Positions 8,935 through 16,763 of a DNA stretch of 52,955 nt are shown here, one piece after another. Source of the DNA: Rhodospirillaceae bacterium (GTDB taxonomy: Bacteria > Pseudomonadota > Alphaproteobacteria > Rhodospirillales > JABJKH01); assembly GCA_018660465.1 (NCBI GenBank), contig JABJKH010000090.1:1-52955 (forward strand). Reading direction: 5' to 3'. The translations under genes and the position numbers were made by a program. A model generated the notes under the pieces. It had not been told where the DNA came from and made no database searches. It saw nothing but the letters and a program-made list of their open reading frames with translations. Each line of letters starts with the position of its first letter. The stretch's first letter is position 1.

Positions 8935-9052
8935 TACTCAGCATCCTTCGAGACACCGCTTCGCGGCTCCTCTGGATGAGGTTTATTTTTGAATGTAAAA
9001 AAATCCTCGTCCAGAGGAGGGCCACTTGGCGCGTCTCGAAGGATGCTGAGTA
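8935..9052. repeat. Long dispersed palindromic repeat (copy A)
   Basis: The outer arms TACTCAGCATCCTTCGAGA and TCTCGAAGGATGCTGAGTA are perfect inverted repeats. Inner arms with CTCCTCTGGATGAGG and CCTCGTCCAGAGGAGG pair imperfectly, around an AT-rich centre. A diverged second copy with the same outer CATCCTTCGAG arms lies at 13059-13185. Elements of this kind are common between genes in Alphaproteobacteria. It occupies most of the gap before the ThDP enzyme and could form a large cruciform or RNA hairpin that ends transcription of the upstream gene. Confidence 0.8.
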
Positions 9053-9135
9053 GAACTCGCTCGTCGCCCTTTACCCTTCCCGAAGAATGGTTAATAGTTC
9101 GCCTTTGATTTACCAATATTTCGGAGACCCTTCCC

Positions 9136-10935
9136 ATGGCTAAAACCAACGAACTCAACGGCGGTCAGGTGATCGTTGACCATCTCATTAAAGAAGACGT
9201 GCCGTATGCCTTCGGGCTCTGTGGCCATGGCAACATTGGTTTCATCGATGCGTTGTATGAACGCTCAGACGAGATCGAAACCGTCTCCGTCCACCATGAA
9301 AGTGTGTCGGGCTTTATGGCCGATGTGTATTACCGGGTGACCGGCCAAGCGACCGCGACGTTTACGTCTTGCGGGCCGGGCTCGGCCAACATGCCGATCA
9401 GCCTTGGCAACGCGTATTTGGACTCTGTGCCGTTCTTTGCCGTCACCGGCAACGTGCCGACCAGCCAATTCAATCGCGGCGCGTTTCAGGAACTCTACAG
9501 AAAATACCAAGCCGATTTCCCCTCGACCGTGCAGGCCTACTGCAAACAAGTGTTCCAGCCAACCCGCGGCGAACAGATGCCACAGATGGTGCGCCAAGCA
9601 TGGAAGACCATGGTCACGGGACGGCCCGGGCCGGTGGTGCTGGACGTGCCGTTTGATATCTTTAAAGAAGCCGCGGCGGAAGAAGTTCCTGATCCGAAAG
9701 AATGGAGCGGTAATATTTCGTGCCGCTGTGGCGCCGACCCGGAAGGGGTTGAGAAAGCCGTAAAAATGTTATTGGCAGCCGAACGTCCGGCGATCATCGT
9801 CGGCCAAGGGGTGAAGTACGGCGGGGCGACGGACGACCTGTTGGCGCTGGCTGAAAAACTCCACATTCCGGTAACTTGGTCGGCCAGTGGAGCGGGGGCG
9901 ATCAGCAGCGATCATCCTTTGGCGATGGGGCTGGTTGCGCGGAACGGGTTCTATCAGGCCAATCAAACAACGCGTCAGGCCGATGTCTTGCTGGCGCTGG
10001 GCGTGCGGTTTGATGATCGGACGTCGAGCACTTGGATTCAGGGCTATTCGTTCAACATCCCCCCGACCAAGCTGATCCATGTGGACATTGACCCGGACGA
10101 AATCGGGCGAAACTACCCGGTTGCCTTGGGGTTGATGGCGGACGTGCGGACGTTTATGCGCCAAGTGTTGCACGCGGTGGACGGTCATGCGGAATTGCCC
10201 GCCTTGCCGGAACGCCGGGCCAACTGGCTCGCTGCCCTCAATGGCTACAAAGATGAATGGAACGCTTTCATCGCCCCTGGGTTCAAGGACGATTCCAGCC
10301 CCATTCACCCGCAACGCGCCGCCCATGTGATTGACAATGCCCTGCCGGAAGACGCGATTTTGGTCTCCGACATTGGCATCCACCACAACTGGCTGTTGCA
10401 GTTCTGCAATCCCAAACGCCCCGACTCGCTGATCGGCTCCATGGGCTTTGGCCCGATGGGCTTTGGGGTTGCGGGCGTGCTGGGTGCCGCGCTCGCCGCG
10501 CCGGATCGGCCTTGTGTTTCGGTCTGCGGCGACGGCGCGTTCTTCATGCACGCCAACGTTTTGGGCACCGCCGTCGAATACAACATCCCGGCGGTGTGGG
10601 TGGTGTGGAACAACTACGCCTATGCCTCGATCCGCGGCCTGCAACGGGGATATGTGGGAGGCCGCGAACTCGCCACCGACTTCAAGCACCCAGAAACCGG
10701 CGAACCCTACAACCCCGACTTCGCCGCCATGGCCCGCTCGGCGGGTGTCACGGGCGTCAGCGTAGACCGCGCCGACGACCTAGGCGACGCCATCAAAGCC
10801 GCCATCGCCGCCAAAACGCCGTACCTGATTGATGCGAATATTCAGGCAGAAAATAACCCGGCAGGGGCAGGGGTTTGGGAACTGCCAGGATTGGGGGTGA
10901 GTAAGCCTGGGATTGGGGAGCGGTTTGAACCCTAG
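9136..10935 (+). CDS. Thiamine diphosphate-dependent enzyme (acetolactate synthase-like)
   Basis: The 599-residue product has the three-domain layout of ThDP decarboxylase/synthase enzymes. The catalytic Glu that activates the cofactor is Glu55 in SVHHESVSGFMAD. The central domain has an IIVGQGVKYGGA nucleotide-fold stretch. The ThDP/Mg motif starts with GDG at 465-467 and ends with VWNN. Relatives include acetolactate synthase, glyoxylate carboligase, IolD and many unassigned catabolic enzymes. No small regulatory subunit is beside it, which argues against a housekeeping acetolactate synthase. GGAG lies nine bases before the ATG. The last 30 residues are Gly/Pro-rich. Confidence 0.83.
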   Translation: MAKTNELNGGQVIVDHLIKEDVPYAFGLCGHGNIGFIDALYERSDEIETVSVHHESVSGFMADVYYRVTGQATATFTSCGPGSANMPISLGNAYLDSVPFFAVTGNVPTSQFNRGAFQELYRKYQADFPSTVQAYCKQVFQPTRGEQMPQMVRQAWKTMVTGRPGPVVLDVPFDIFKEAAAEEVPDPKEWSGNISCRCGADPEGVEKAVKMLLAAERPAIIVGQGVKYGGATDDLLALAEKLHIPVTWSASGAGAISSDHPLAMGLVARNGFYQANQTTRQADVLLALGVRFDDRTSSTWIQGYSFNIPPTKLIHVDIDPDEIGRNYPVALGLMADVRTFMRQVLHAVDGHAELPALPERRANWLAALNGYKDEWNAFIAPGFKDDSSPIHPQRAAHVIDNALPEDAILVSDIGIHHNWLLQFCNPKRPDSLIGSMGFGPMGFGVAGVLGAALAAPDRPCVSVCGDGAFFMHANVLGTAVEYNIPAVWVVWNNYAYASIRGLQRGYVGGRELATDFKHPETGEPYNPDFAAMARSAGVTGVSVDRADDLGDAIKAAIAAKTPYLIDANIQAENNPAGAGVWELPGLGVSKPGIGERFEP

Positions 10936-11000
10936 GGTTGCGGGAGTAAATGGAATGATTATGTCTTAAATATTACCTAAAAAGTGGTCCAATGACTCGT

Positions 11001-11573
11001 TTAAGATGCATTGCATTGAGCATTCTCTGGAATTTTATAAACAGGAATAGCCTCTATATTTAACTCTACCTTTCGAGCAATTTTGCGGAGTATTCGATGC
11101 GATGACATTACAAAATTTCTTGTACGACATAAGACTAGCTTTGGATTGATTCCTTTCTTCGACCTTATCGTTTCCGTTAGGCGGCTTAAGTCAATCTGAT
11201 ATGACTTGATTTGATCGTTGATATCCTTAGTGCCAAAAATTATATCGTACTCCACTACACGCCATTGTAGTTTTGTAATTTGTTCTTCGATAATTAAAAT
11301 AATTTTCTTTTTCTCTTTCTTATTTTCTAAATTATTATTTAGTTTCCGAATATTATTAAGGATATTTGTTGTTTCTTTATTTAAATCATTCAAATTATTA
11401 AGGATATAGGCAGAACGAATTTTTTCTTTTTCAAAATCTTGGTTTAATTTAGGTACGTAATAATTCGTAAGTATTGCGCCAACGATGATAAGAACGAGAG
11501 TTAGCCATACTGGCATACTTTCTTGCCTAATGATTCTCCATAGATACTTAGCAAATATTTTACCAAATCTCAT
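11001..11573 (-). CDS. Unrecognised small membrane protein with coiled coil
   Basis: I do not recognise this 190-residue protein. It has a basic N-terminus, one clear membrane segment at about 22-40 (VWLTLVLIIVGAILTNYYV), and a long Lys/Asn/Glu-rich helical stretch around 45-95 that probably forms a coiled coil. The C-terminal third contains RTRNFVMSSHRILRKIARK. Codon use is strongly AT-rich, unlike the ThDP enzyme to its left. It lies 47 bases downstream of the 383-residue gene on the same strand, so the two are probably cotranscribed. It could be an effector or scaffold of a small accessory system, but no function can be stated. Confidence 0.65.
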   Translation of the reverse strand: MRFGKIFAKYLWRIIRQESMPVWLTLVLIIVGAILTNYYVPKLNQDFEKEKIRSAYILNNLNDLNKETTNILNNIRKLNNNLENKKEKKKIILIIEEQITKLQWRVVEYDIIFGTKDINDQIKSYQIDLSRLTETIRSKKGINPKLVLCRTRNFVMSSHRILRKIARKVELNIEAIPVYKIPENAQCNAS

Positions 11574-11620
11574 AAAATTACTTTCACATGTCCTCGCTAT
11601 CAGTAGTTACGAGCCATCGA

Positions 11621-12772
11621 TTATTCGGTTCTTCTTACTGGTGTATCTAATCCAATTGTGGATCGAGCACTCATGCACTCAGTCCTAACTTTTTCAAATC
11701 CTTCCTCTCCAATGGACTGCATAATGCCTCTGTATAAATCGCAGGATTGGCGTAATTCTGGCAATTCGATTGTTACTCCGCCATTCGTAACATTTAAATT
11801 GTTTGTTGCTTCACTGAAGCTAATGTTATCAAGAGCAACTGCAATTACCAAAACAACGAAAACTGCGCCCATAGTATTAATGGCAACTTTGATAGCACCT
11901 GGCGAATTAAAGTTAAAACTAAAATATTGAACTGCAGCGGGGTCATAAAATTCCGCTATCGCACGTTCGTAACTTAGATTCGCAAATTCTTGTTGGCGCC
12001 CTAATTCCGCTGCCAGGTAAGCAGAATAGAAATATTTTATTATGGTTGCCGACGCAATTATACCTTCTGGGTCACGTGAATTATAGCGTTCTCCAAAGAA
12101 CGTCGCTTTCGACCTTCCAGCAATCGTAAAATTGTCATAGACGCGCTGGTAAACTTCCATGGATATATCATTTAATGAAGAATTCACTCCTTCGTTTAGA
12201 TTTATAATTGCGTGACGATTTTCCAGTCCTCTCGAAATGGCCCGGCTGAAACGCCGTTTTTCTATACTTTTTGATATCCACTTAACTTTACGGATTGGTA
12301 CGCTTTCTTCATCAAACTGCACAACCCGGATTTCGTCGCGGGGCGAAAACTCAGAAGTAAATTCGCCAATTAAGACCCCCGCATACTGACCAACACCAGG
12401 GACCATCACCAAATCACCAACCTTTGCCTCTTTATATAGGCTCCGTACGTTCCCTATTGCGGAGTTAAACCCCCTTTCTCTTGCAATCTCCCGGTTTGCA
12501 GGACCAGAACCATAAGTATTTGGATTGTAAGATGGGGGTGTGTCAGTTCTACCCTCGCAGTATTGCTTTACGGAATCAGACATCCTCAGATGTTGCCGTA
12601 TTGTTTCAATACTATCAAAAGTTGAAGGCGTTGCAGAAAATCCAGGGACTTCTAAAAACACACAATTGAATTCATTAAAGTTACTGTATTGCCGTTTCCT
12701 CCGCCCGGAGTGCAATGCCCAAATGCTATGATCATCGGGAATAACCCTCGTGGTTAGGTCAAATGTAGCCAT
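11621..12772 (-). CDS. Unrecognised protein with possible PUA/EVE-like domain and one membrane segment
   Basis: This 383-residue protein is not one I recognise as a whole. At about 117-165 it has KVGDLVMVPGVGQYAGVLIG followed by alternating strands ending IRKVKWI. That resembles the small beta-barrel (PUA/EVE-like) modules in the N-terminal parts of some modification-dependent restriction proteins. A predicted membrane segment lies at about 296-315 (VAINTMGAVFVVLVIAVALD), followed by a roughly 65-residue tail. The gene is AT-rich and starts a two-gene unit with the coiled-coil membrane protein downstream. The repeat-rich gap begins just upstream of its start. A defence or stress role is only a guess; the domain call needs a profile search. 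Confidence 0.6.
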   Translation of the reverse strand: MATFDLTTRVIPDDHSIWALHSGRRKRQYSNFNEFNCVFLEVPGFSATPSTFDSIETIRQHLRMSDSVKQYCEGRTDTPPSYNPNTYGSGPANREIARERGFNSAIGNVRSLYKEAKVGDLVMVPGVGQYAGVLIGEFTSEFSPRDEIRVVQFDEESVPIRKVKWISKSIEKRRFSRAISRGLENRHAIINLNEGVNSSLNDISMEVYQRVYDNFTIAGRSKATFFGERYNSRDPEGIIASATIIKYFYSAYLAAELGRQQEFANLSYERAIAEFYDPAAVQYFSFNFNSPGAIKVAINTMGAVFVVLVIAVALDNISFSEATNNLNVTNGGVTIELPELRQSCDLYRGIMQSIGEEGFEKVRTECMSARSTIGLDTPVRRTE

Positions 12773-12922
12773 TATTCTATTCCAAAATTAACAGATTATC
12801 TTCATGTAATATCATACAGTAATTGTGAGAAAATATCTATTAATTAATTTCTTGAATTAGTTATAACCTTATTTTTTATGCAGGTGTTAAATATCATTTT
12901 TACTAGTAAAAAAGGCAGGCCA

Positions 12923-13036
12923 TGACCAACCCCATGGGGTCGGTCACACACAATAAGCCATGGGGTCAAGTCTTGAATTGAACCACGCAGGACCACGGGG
13001 TCAAGGACCACGGGGTCAATTCTTGAATTGTGAATT
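12923..13036. repeat. Cluster of palindromes and CAAGTCTTGAATTG motifs (copies 2 and 3)
   Basis: An imperfect palindrome TGACC-AA-CCCCATGGGG-T-CGGTCA lies at 12923-12946. GGGGTCAAGTCTTGAATTG follows at 12962-12980, and a close variant, GGGGTCAATTCTTGAATTG followed by TGAAT, at about 13012-13036. Between them the unit ACCACGGGGTCAA is repeated in tandem. The gap from 12773 to 13241 holds no gene I can support: its first 130 bases are AT-rich upstream sequence of the 383-residue gene and the rest is this cluster plus a long palindromic repeat. Confidence 0.6.
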
Positions 13037-13058
13037 TATTGATTTAGGTCCTGCCTCT

Positions 13059-13185
13059 TAGCATCCTTCGAGTCCCGGCGCTTTGCGCCGCCTCTGGATG
13101 AGGTGGGGGAGGGGGATGTTATTTAAATCAAAAAAGAACCTCATCCTGAGGAGCGCTGGAAGCGCGTCTCGAAGGACGGGGAGTA
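13059..13185. repeat. Long dispersed palindromic repeat (copy B)
   Basis: This element shares the outer arms (CATCCTTCGAG and CTCGAAGGA) and inner arms (CCTCTGGATGAGGT and ACCTCATCCTGAGG) with the repeat at 8935-9052, but the arms have diverged and the centre differs. GGCGCTTTGCGCC forms an extra small hairpin inside the left arm. It sits between the motif cluster and the FliG-like gene. Confidence 0.75.
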
Positions 13186-13241
13186 GATATAGGTCTTCTT
13201 ATCGGCTTAGGATTTTAGGGAACTCAGGTCGGGTCTTCTTC

Positions 13242-13538
13242 CTAACCCACTTTCCCCAACACCCCATTCGCCCGCTCTACCACTTCCTTCTGCGCCGCCT
13301 CTAATTCTTCAAAAGATATGCGGCCGATCATGCCCAGCGTGTTGTTCATGGGATCAGAGGCCTTTCCCGGCAGGGCGGTGAAGACGGCGATTTTGACTTC
13401 TTCGGAGGCGGTTCTTAAGGCGACCGCCAGGGTGCGTTCGTCAACCGATTGAATGAGGCGGGTCAATTGGGCCTCGCTCAGGGTGACGAGGTCTTCGATA
13501 TCTTTGATCCCTGAATTTTCATTATCGGTTGGGGGCAT
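13242..13538 (-). CDS. Orphan FliG C-terminal domain-like protein
   Basis: The 98-residue product resembles the C-terminal domain of the flagellar switch protein FliG. It has a helix starting LVTLSEAQLTRLIQSVDERTLAVAL, then a stretch with EEVKIAVFTALPGKASDPMNNTLGMIG, and a final helix FEELEAAQKEVVERANGVL. Full FliG is about 330-370 residues and contacts FliF, FliM and the stator. This one has only the stator-facing domain and no flagellar genes nearby. Similar short proteins exist in alphaproteobacteria without a known role. The N-terminal 15 residues are polar and possibly disordered. Confidence 0.65.
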   Translation of the reverse strand: MPPTDNENSGIKDIEDLVTLSEAQLTRLIQSVDERTLAVALRTASEEVKIAVFTALPGKASDPMNNTLGMIGRISFEELEAAQKEVVERANGVLGKVG

Positions 13539-13573
13539 GGTACTTTCCGTTGGGGCTTAAATATGGAATGCGC

Positions 13574-14302
13574 TTAGTTGATTATTTCGGGCAATAGCAT
13601 CGGGTCAATTATTTCCTGGTAGGTTCGGTCCGCCTTCATTGCACGCAGAACCCTCGATATTTTAGAGACGAGGCCTTTATGCTTTTTATTTAGGTACAAG
13701 AACATATCCACCTTTTTAAGGGGAGGTTGTAGAATTCTTATCCCATCCAGCTTATTTTTCCGGATATAAAACTGTCCTGGCAATTTACTATAGAGTACAA
13801 GGTCTACGCGGTTGTGGACTAATATTTTGAATAGTTGATCCGCGTTCGTGGCCGTTGCAACTTGTCCCATAAGGGAGGATTTTTGTTCAAAGATTTTCCA
13901 GCCAGTAATAATGCCGACCGAAAAAGGACGGAGGCTTTTCCATCCATTGAGGCTAACGTTATTTTTTTTGGTAAATCCGACAAATGAAATTGTGTACAGG
14001 CTCTCGGGTACGGAAATTAAATTTGGGTATGATTTCTCTAGCCCTCCAATCCGAAAAGCATCGCCGTCGTCAAGGCCACTATTTGCGTTTAGCAGGGCTC
14101 TTTCCGCAGGGAGTTTGATAACTTTAAGGCGATGACCCAAGCGCCTGAATGCTTCCTTGAGGAGGCGATCAATTATGCCCTTCTCATCGGCAGTGTGAAA
14201 GGGAGGGTGCGCGGCAGTATTTATGATAAATGTTTGTTGCCCAAACGAAGGTTCGGCAAAAAGTAGAAGGGGCAATACGAGTATCACATAAGTGAATTTC
14301 AT
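13574..14302 (-). CDS. Periplasmic substrate-binding protein (family 3-like)
   Basis: The 242-residue protein starts with a signal peptide (hydrophobic core LVLPLLLF, cleavage near SFGQ). The mature part begins FIINTAAHPPFH, the usual first strand of family 3 periplasmic binding domains, and continues with KGIIDRLLKEAFRRLGHRLKVI. In ABC uptake these proteins deliver amino acids or other small solutes to a permease. No permease or ATPase is adjacent, and this short stand-alone form is common in marine proteobacteria with unknown ligand. The ribosome binding site is weak. Confidence 0.75.
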   Translation of the reverse strand: MKFTYVILVLPLLLFAEPSFGQQTFIINTAAHPPFHTADEKGIIDRLLKEAFRRLGHRLKVIKLPAERALLNANSGLDDGDAFRIGGLEKSYPNLISVPESLYTISFVGFTKKNNVSLNGWKSLRPFSVGIITGWKIFEQKSSLMGQVATATNADQLFKILVHNRVDLVLYSKLPGQFYIRKNKLDGIRILQPPLKKVDMFLYLNKKHKGLVSKISRVLRAMKADRTYQEIIDPMLLPEIIN

Positions 14303-14503
14303 ATTTCACACCAGACATTAATTAAAAGAAATCCTACAACATTATTATTAACTCCCCATAGAGTAACAAAAGTGCCTCGCCGTTGGAATAAAAATAGAGG
14401 CGCTGAGTAAAGTAACCACGTCTGCCAATTTCCCCTGGCGCAATCCGCTCCTCCTGCTAGCATGTTCCGACACGATCTAACTCAACCAAATAAAGGATAC
14501 AAA

Positions 14504-14956
14504 ATGGGTTTATTAGCAGTTGGCGAAGCGGCGCCGGCGTTTACGCTGCCCAATCAGGACGGCTCAGATGTGGCGCTTGCGTCATTTTCTGGCAAGTATG
14601 TTCTGATGTGGTGGTACCCCAAGGCTGACACGCCTGGGTGAACGATTGAAGGCAACGGGTTCCGTGATCGAATCCAAGATTTTAACGACAAGAACGCCGT
14701 AATCGTGGGGCTGAGCTTTGATCCCACGGGCGATAATAAAGCGTTTCGGGATAAGTTCGATTTCCCGTATGACCTGCTGAGCGACGTGGATACGTCGGTG
14801 TCGGCATCCTTTGGTGCGGCGGAGCAGGGTCAGGAGAAGGCGAGCCGGGTTTCGGTGCTGATCGCACCGGACGGCACGATTGCGAAAACCTACGCAACCG
14901 TCACCCCCGCCGATCATCCCGATCAAGTCTTGGCGGATTTAGACGCGCTCGGTTAA
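14504..14956 (+). CDS. Selenocysteine-containing peroxiredoxin (PrxQ/BCP-like, in-frame UGA)
   Basis: Reading UGA at 14639-14641 as selenocysteine gives a 150-residue peroxiredoxin. The text before it, YPKADTPG, and after it, TIEGNGFRD, exactly bracket the position of the peroxidatic Cys in PrxQ/BCP proteins, so Sec46 replaces that Cys. Codons on both sides stay in the same frame and both halves are family-like. The usual resolving Cys five residues later is Asn51, and the protein contains no Cys at all, implying a 1-Sec mechanism reduced by an outside thiol. A putative SECIS hairpin follows at 14643-14670. AAAGGA precedes the ATG, and a strong terminator follows. Ordinary gene calling would report only the second half. 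The protein should reduce peroxides in the cytoplasm. Confidence 0.9.
14643..14670 (+). promoter_or_regulatory. Candidate bacterial SECIS of the peroxiredoxin
   Basis: Just after the UGA, CGAU (14643-14646) can pair with AUCG (14667-14670), and ACG with CGU form an upper stem closing a GGUUC loop at 14658-14662. The loop lies about 17-21 bases after the UGA, in the range used by SelB. The internal part is not fully paired. The UGSC gene has a hairpin at a similar distance with loop GGUCU. Confidence 0.55.
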
Positions 14957-14983
14957 GGCTTACGAAAATTTAACCGTCAATAA

Positions 14984-15017
14984 GGGCCGCTCTCAAATTT
15001 GAGGGCGGCCTTTTTTT
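14984..15017 (+). terminator. Rho-independent terminator after the peroxiredoxin
   Basis: GGCCGC-T-CTCAAA pairs with TTTGAG-G-GCGGCC (14985-15010), giving a stem of about 13 pairs, followed immediately by seven T residues. It begins 28 bases after the peroxiredoxin stop and cleanly ends that transcript before the MarR gene. Confidence 0.9.
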
Positions 15018-15057
15018 GTGCCGATACACCCGCTTATAAATTTCTTCAAAAAATATA

Positions 15058-15098
15058 TTGACAATCTACTTGTCATTATGACATATAACTTGTCATTA
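15058..15098 (+). promoter_or_regulatory. Promoter and probable operator of the MarR gene
   Basis: TTGACA at 15058-15063 and CATATA at 15082-15087 with an 18-base spacer make a good promoter. ACTTGTCATTA occurs twice, at 15068-15078 and 15088-15098, and TGTCA-TTA-TGACA forms a small palindrome within it. The repeats overlap the -10 region 20-60 bases before the ATG, as expected for autorepression by the MarR protein they precede. Confidence 0.6.
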
Positions 15099-15117
15099 AC
15101 GAATTGTAGGTAGGCAC

Positions 15118-15603
15118 ATGAACCGTCAACAGGCTAAATCTTTCTATCCGTTATCCCTGTCCGTCAGATCGTTGTTTCACAAGATGGGAAACGCGGTCAC
15201 GTTGTTGCACGAAGGCAGCGGGATTTCTGGCGGCATGCGCGCGGTTATGGAAAGCCTGATCAGCAATGGTCCCAAAACAGTTCCAGAAATTGCGCGGGCG
15301 CGGCCGGTGTCTCGCCAGCACATTCAGACGTTGATTAATGAATTGCTACCGTTGGGCTTTGTCGAATATCAGGACAATCCCGCACATCGGCGATCAAAAC
15401 TCGTCGCCATTACCGAAGAAGGCCGCGCCGCGTTTGCTGCGCTGCGGTCGCGGGAGATGGAGGCGTTATCCAAGCTGTCGATCAATATCTCACCAAAAGA
15501 ATTCGAAGATGCAGAACGCATATTAACCCAGCTAATCGACCGCTTTCAAAGCGCCGAATGGCATTCAATCGTTGAAGACCTCTCACCAAATGAAAAGGAA
15601 TAA
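15118..15603 (+). CDS. MarR-family transcriptional regulator
   Basis: The 161-residue protein has the MarR winged helix-turn-helix. The recognition region reads TVPEIARARPVSRQHIQTLINELLPLGFVEY, followed by the wing DNPAHRRSKLVAITEEGRAAF, with dimerisation helices at both ends. MarR proteins are cytoplasmic repressors released by small phenolic or oxidative signals. Direct repeats and a palindrome at its promoter suggest autoregulation. The next gene, a small membrane protein, starts four bases after its stop, so both are likely one transcript. There is no Cys that would suggest an OhrR-type redox sensor. Confidence 0.85.
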   Translation: MNRQQAKSFYPLSLSVRSLFHKMGNAVTLLHEGSGISGGMRAVMESLISNGPKTVPEIARARPVSRQHIQTLINELLPLGFVEYQDNPAHRRSKLVAITEEGRAAFAALRSREMEALSKLSINISPKEFEDAERILTQLIDRFQSAEWHSIVEDLSPNEKE

Positions 15604-15607
15604 TACA

Positions 15608-15841
15608 ATGTCAAATCGAATACCCTTCAAACACTATGCAATCGTCACGGCGAAAGTCGTCGGCTGGAGCTTTCTGCTGGCGGCCCTAGTGCATATTTCC
15701 TGGAACATGTTTGCGCCGGACATGTTCGGGCTCGAACCCATCCGAATGAAACAAGCGCTTGGCTTGGTTTTGTTTGCGGCAACGTTCTCATTTTTAATTA
15801 AGCGCGGCGGTCACCGAAACGCACATTCTGCATCTGCGTAA
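15608..15841 (+). CDS. Small two-helix membrane protein
   Basis: The 77-residue product has two predicted membrane helices, at about 10-30 (YAIVTAKVVGWSFLLAALVH) and 47-64 (ALGLVLFAATFSFLI), with a short loop between them. I do not recognise a family. The start at 15608 has AAGGA upstream inside the end of the MarR gene; an alternative ATG at 15572 would overlap that gene. The tight spacing implies coexpression with and possibly control by the MarR protein, but no transport role is evident from so small a protein. Confidence 0.65.
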   Translation: MSNRIPFKHYAIVTAKVVGWSFLLAALVHISWNMFAPDMFGLEPIRMKQALGLVLFAATFSFLIKRGGHRNAHSASA

Positions 15842-15909
15842 CAATTGCGGTTGCGCGGGCATGGCCTCTCCCGGCACTATCATTAAATTGATATCCAGGA
15901 GAACCCGCC

Positions 15910-16695
15910 ATGCCCGACGCTGACCACAAATCGAAAGAAGAATACGACGCCGTTGCCACCCAGCAGATGAACCAGCATCTGATCAGCACCGATGAATGGA
16001 CGCTGAAAGAAAAGCTGGCGCTGAGTTGCCGGATTTTGGATCGCCAAGACCAGGGGTCTGCACTGGCCGGGCACGTGACCGCACGGGGGCCGGAGCCTGA
16101 GACATGCTGGACCGTGCGTTTTGGTCTTGGCCTGGATGAGGTGACGCCGGATGATTACCTGCTGGTCGATAACGAATTAAATGTGCTGGAAGGCGAAGGC
16201 ATGCCAAGCCCGGCAGCGCGGTTTCATCTCTGGGTGTTTCGCCGTCGCCCGGACGTCATGGCAAGCATTCATACCCACGCACCTTATACGTCTGCGTTGT
16301 CGATGATCGGCGAGCCGCTGAAGCCGTCGCATATGGATACGTCGATGTTCTTCGATGACTGCGAATTCTTGGCGCACTGGCCGGGGCCGCCGATTGGCGA
16401 CGAAGAAGGCGATATTATCTCCGCCGCCTTGGGTGATAAGCGATCAATTCTACTGGCCCATCATGGCTATCTCGCGGCCTGTTCGACGTTGGAGGAAACC
16501 TTGGTGCTGGCGTACTATTTTGAGCACGCGGCCAGGCTGCAACTGCTGGCGATGTCGGCCGGGACCATTCAAGACCTTGATCCCAAAGCAGCCCAAGACG
16601 CGCATGATTATCGGCTGAAGCCGGCACCGATTGCGGCAACGTTTCATTACTTTGCACGGCGGGTATTGCGGGATGATCCGGGGTGTTTGGGCTAA
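15910..16695 (+). CDS. Class II aldolase/adducin family protein
   Basis: This 261-residue protein fits the class II aldolase/adducin fold (PF00596), whose enzymes use a zinc ion bound by His residues to cleave or decarboxylate sugar phosphates and related acids. Zinc-binding His residues are seen in SIHTHAPY and a third in LAHHGYLAACSTLEET; the N-terminal region carries ALAGHVTARGPEPET. Many stand-alone members in this phylum have no known substrate. The region before the ATG (CCAGGAGAACCCGCC) has AGGAG at good spacing. A hairpin terminator follows. Confidence 0.83.
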   Translation: MPDADHKSKEEYDAVATQQMNQHLISTDEWTLKEKLALSCRILDRQDQGSALAGHVTARGPEPETCWTVRFGLGLDEVTPDDYLLVDNELNVLEGEGMPSPAARFHLWVFRRRPDVMASIHTHAPYTSALSMIGEPLKPSHMDTSMFFDDCEFLAHWPGPPIGDEEGDIISAALGDKRSILLAHHGYLAACSTLEETLVLAYYFEHAARLQLLAMSAGTIQDLDPKAAQDAHDYRLKPAPIAATFHYFARRVLRDDPGCLG

Positions 16696-16714
16696 GTTAA
16701 GTTCTTCGCAAACT

Positions 16715-16763
16715 AAAGCCCCATCAACTCAAAGACACATTTTAAGTGCCCGGATGGGGCTTT
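16715..16763 (+). terminator. Terminator hairpin after the aldolase-family gene
   Basis: AAAGCCCCATC (16715-16725) pairs perfectly with GATGGGGCTTT (16753-16763) across a 27-base loop; TTTATTT overlaps and follows the right arm. It can act on the plus strand. The remaining 215 bases up to the convergent hydroxylase gene show nothing I can name. Confidence 0.65.

Noticed and set aside
9769-10689. 306-codon open frame opposite the ThDP enzyme
   Set aside because: Shadow of a GC-rich gene; composition is His/Arg/Gln-rich with no recognisable domain.
10929-10940. Palindrome AACCCTAGGGTT at the end of the ThDP enzyme gene
   Set aside because: Too short and without a T-run to be called a terminator.
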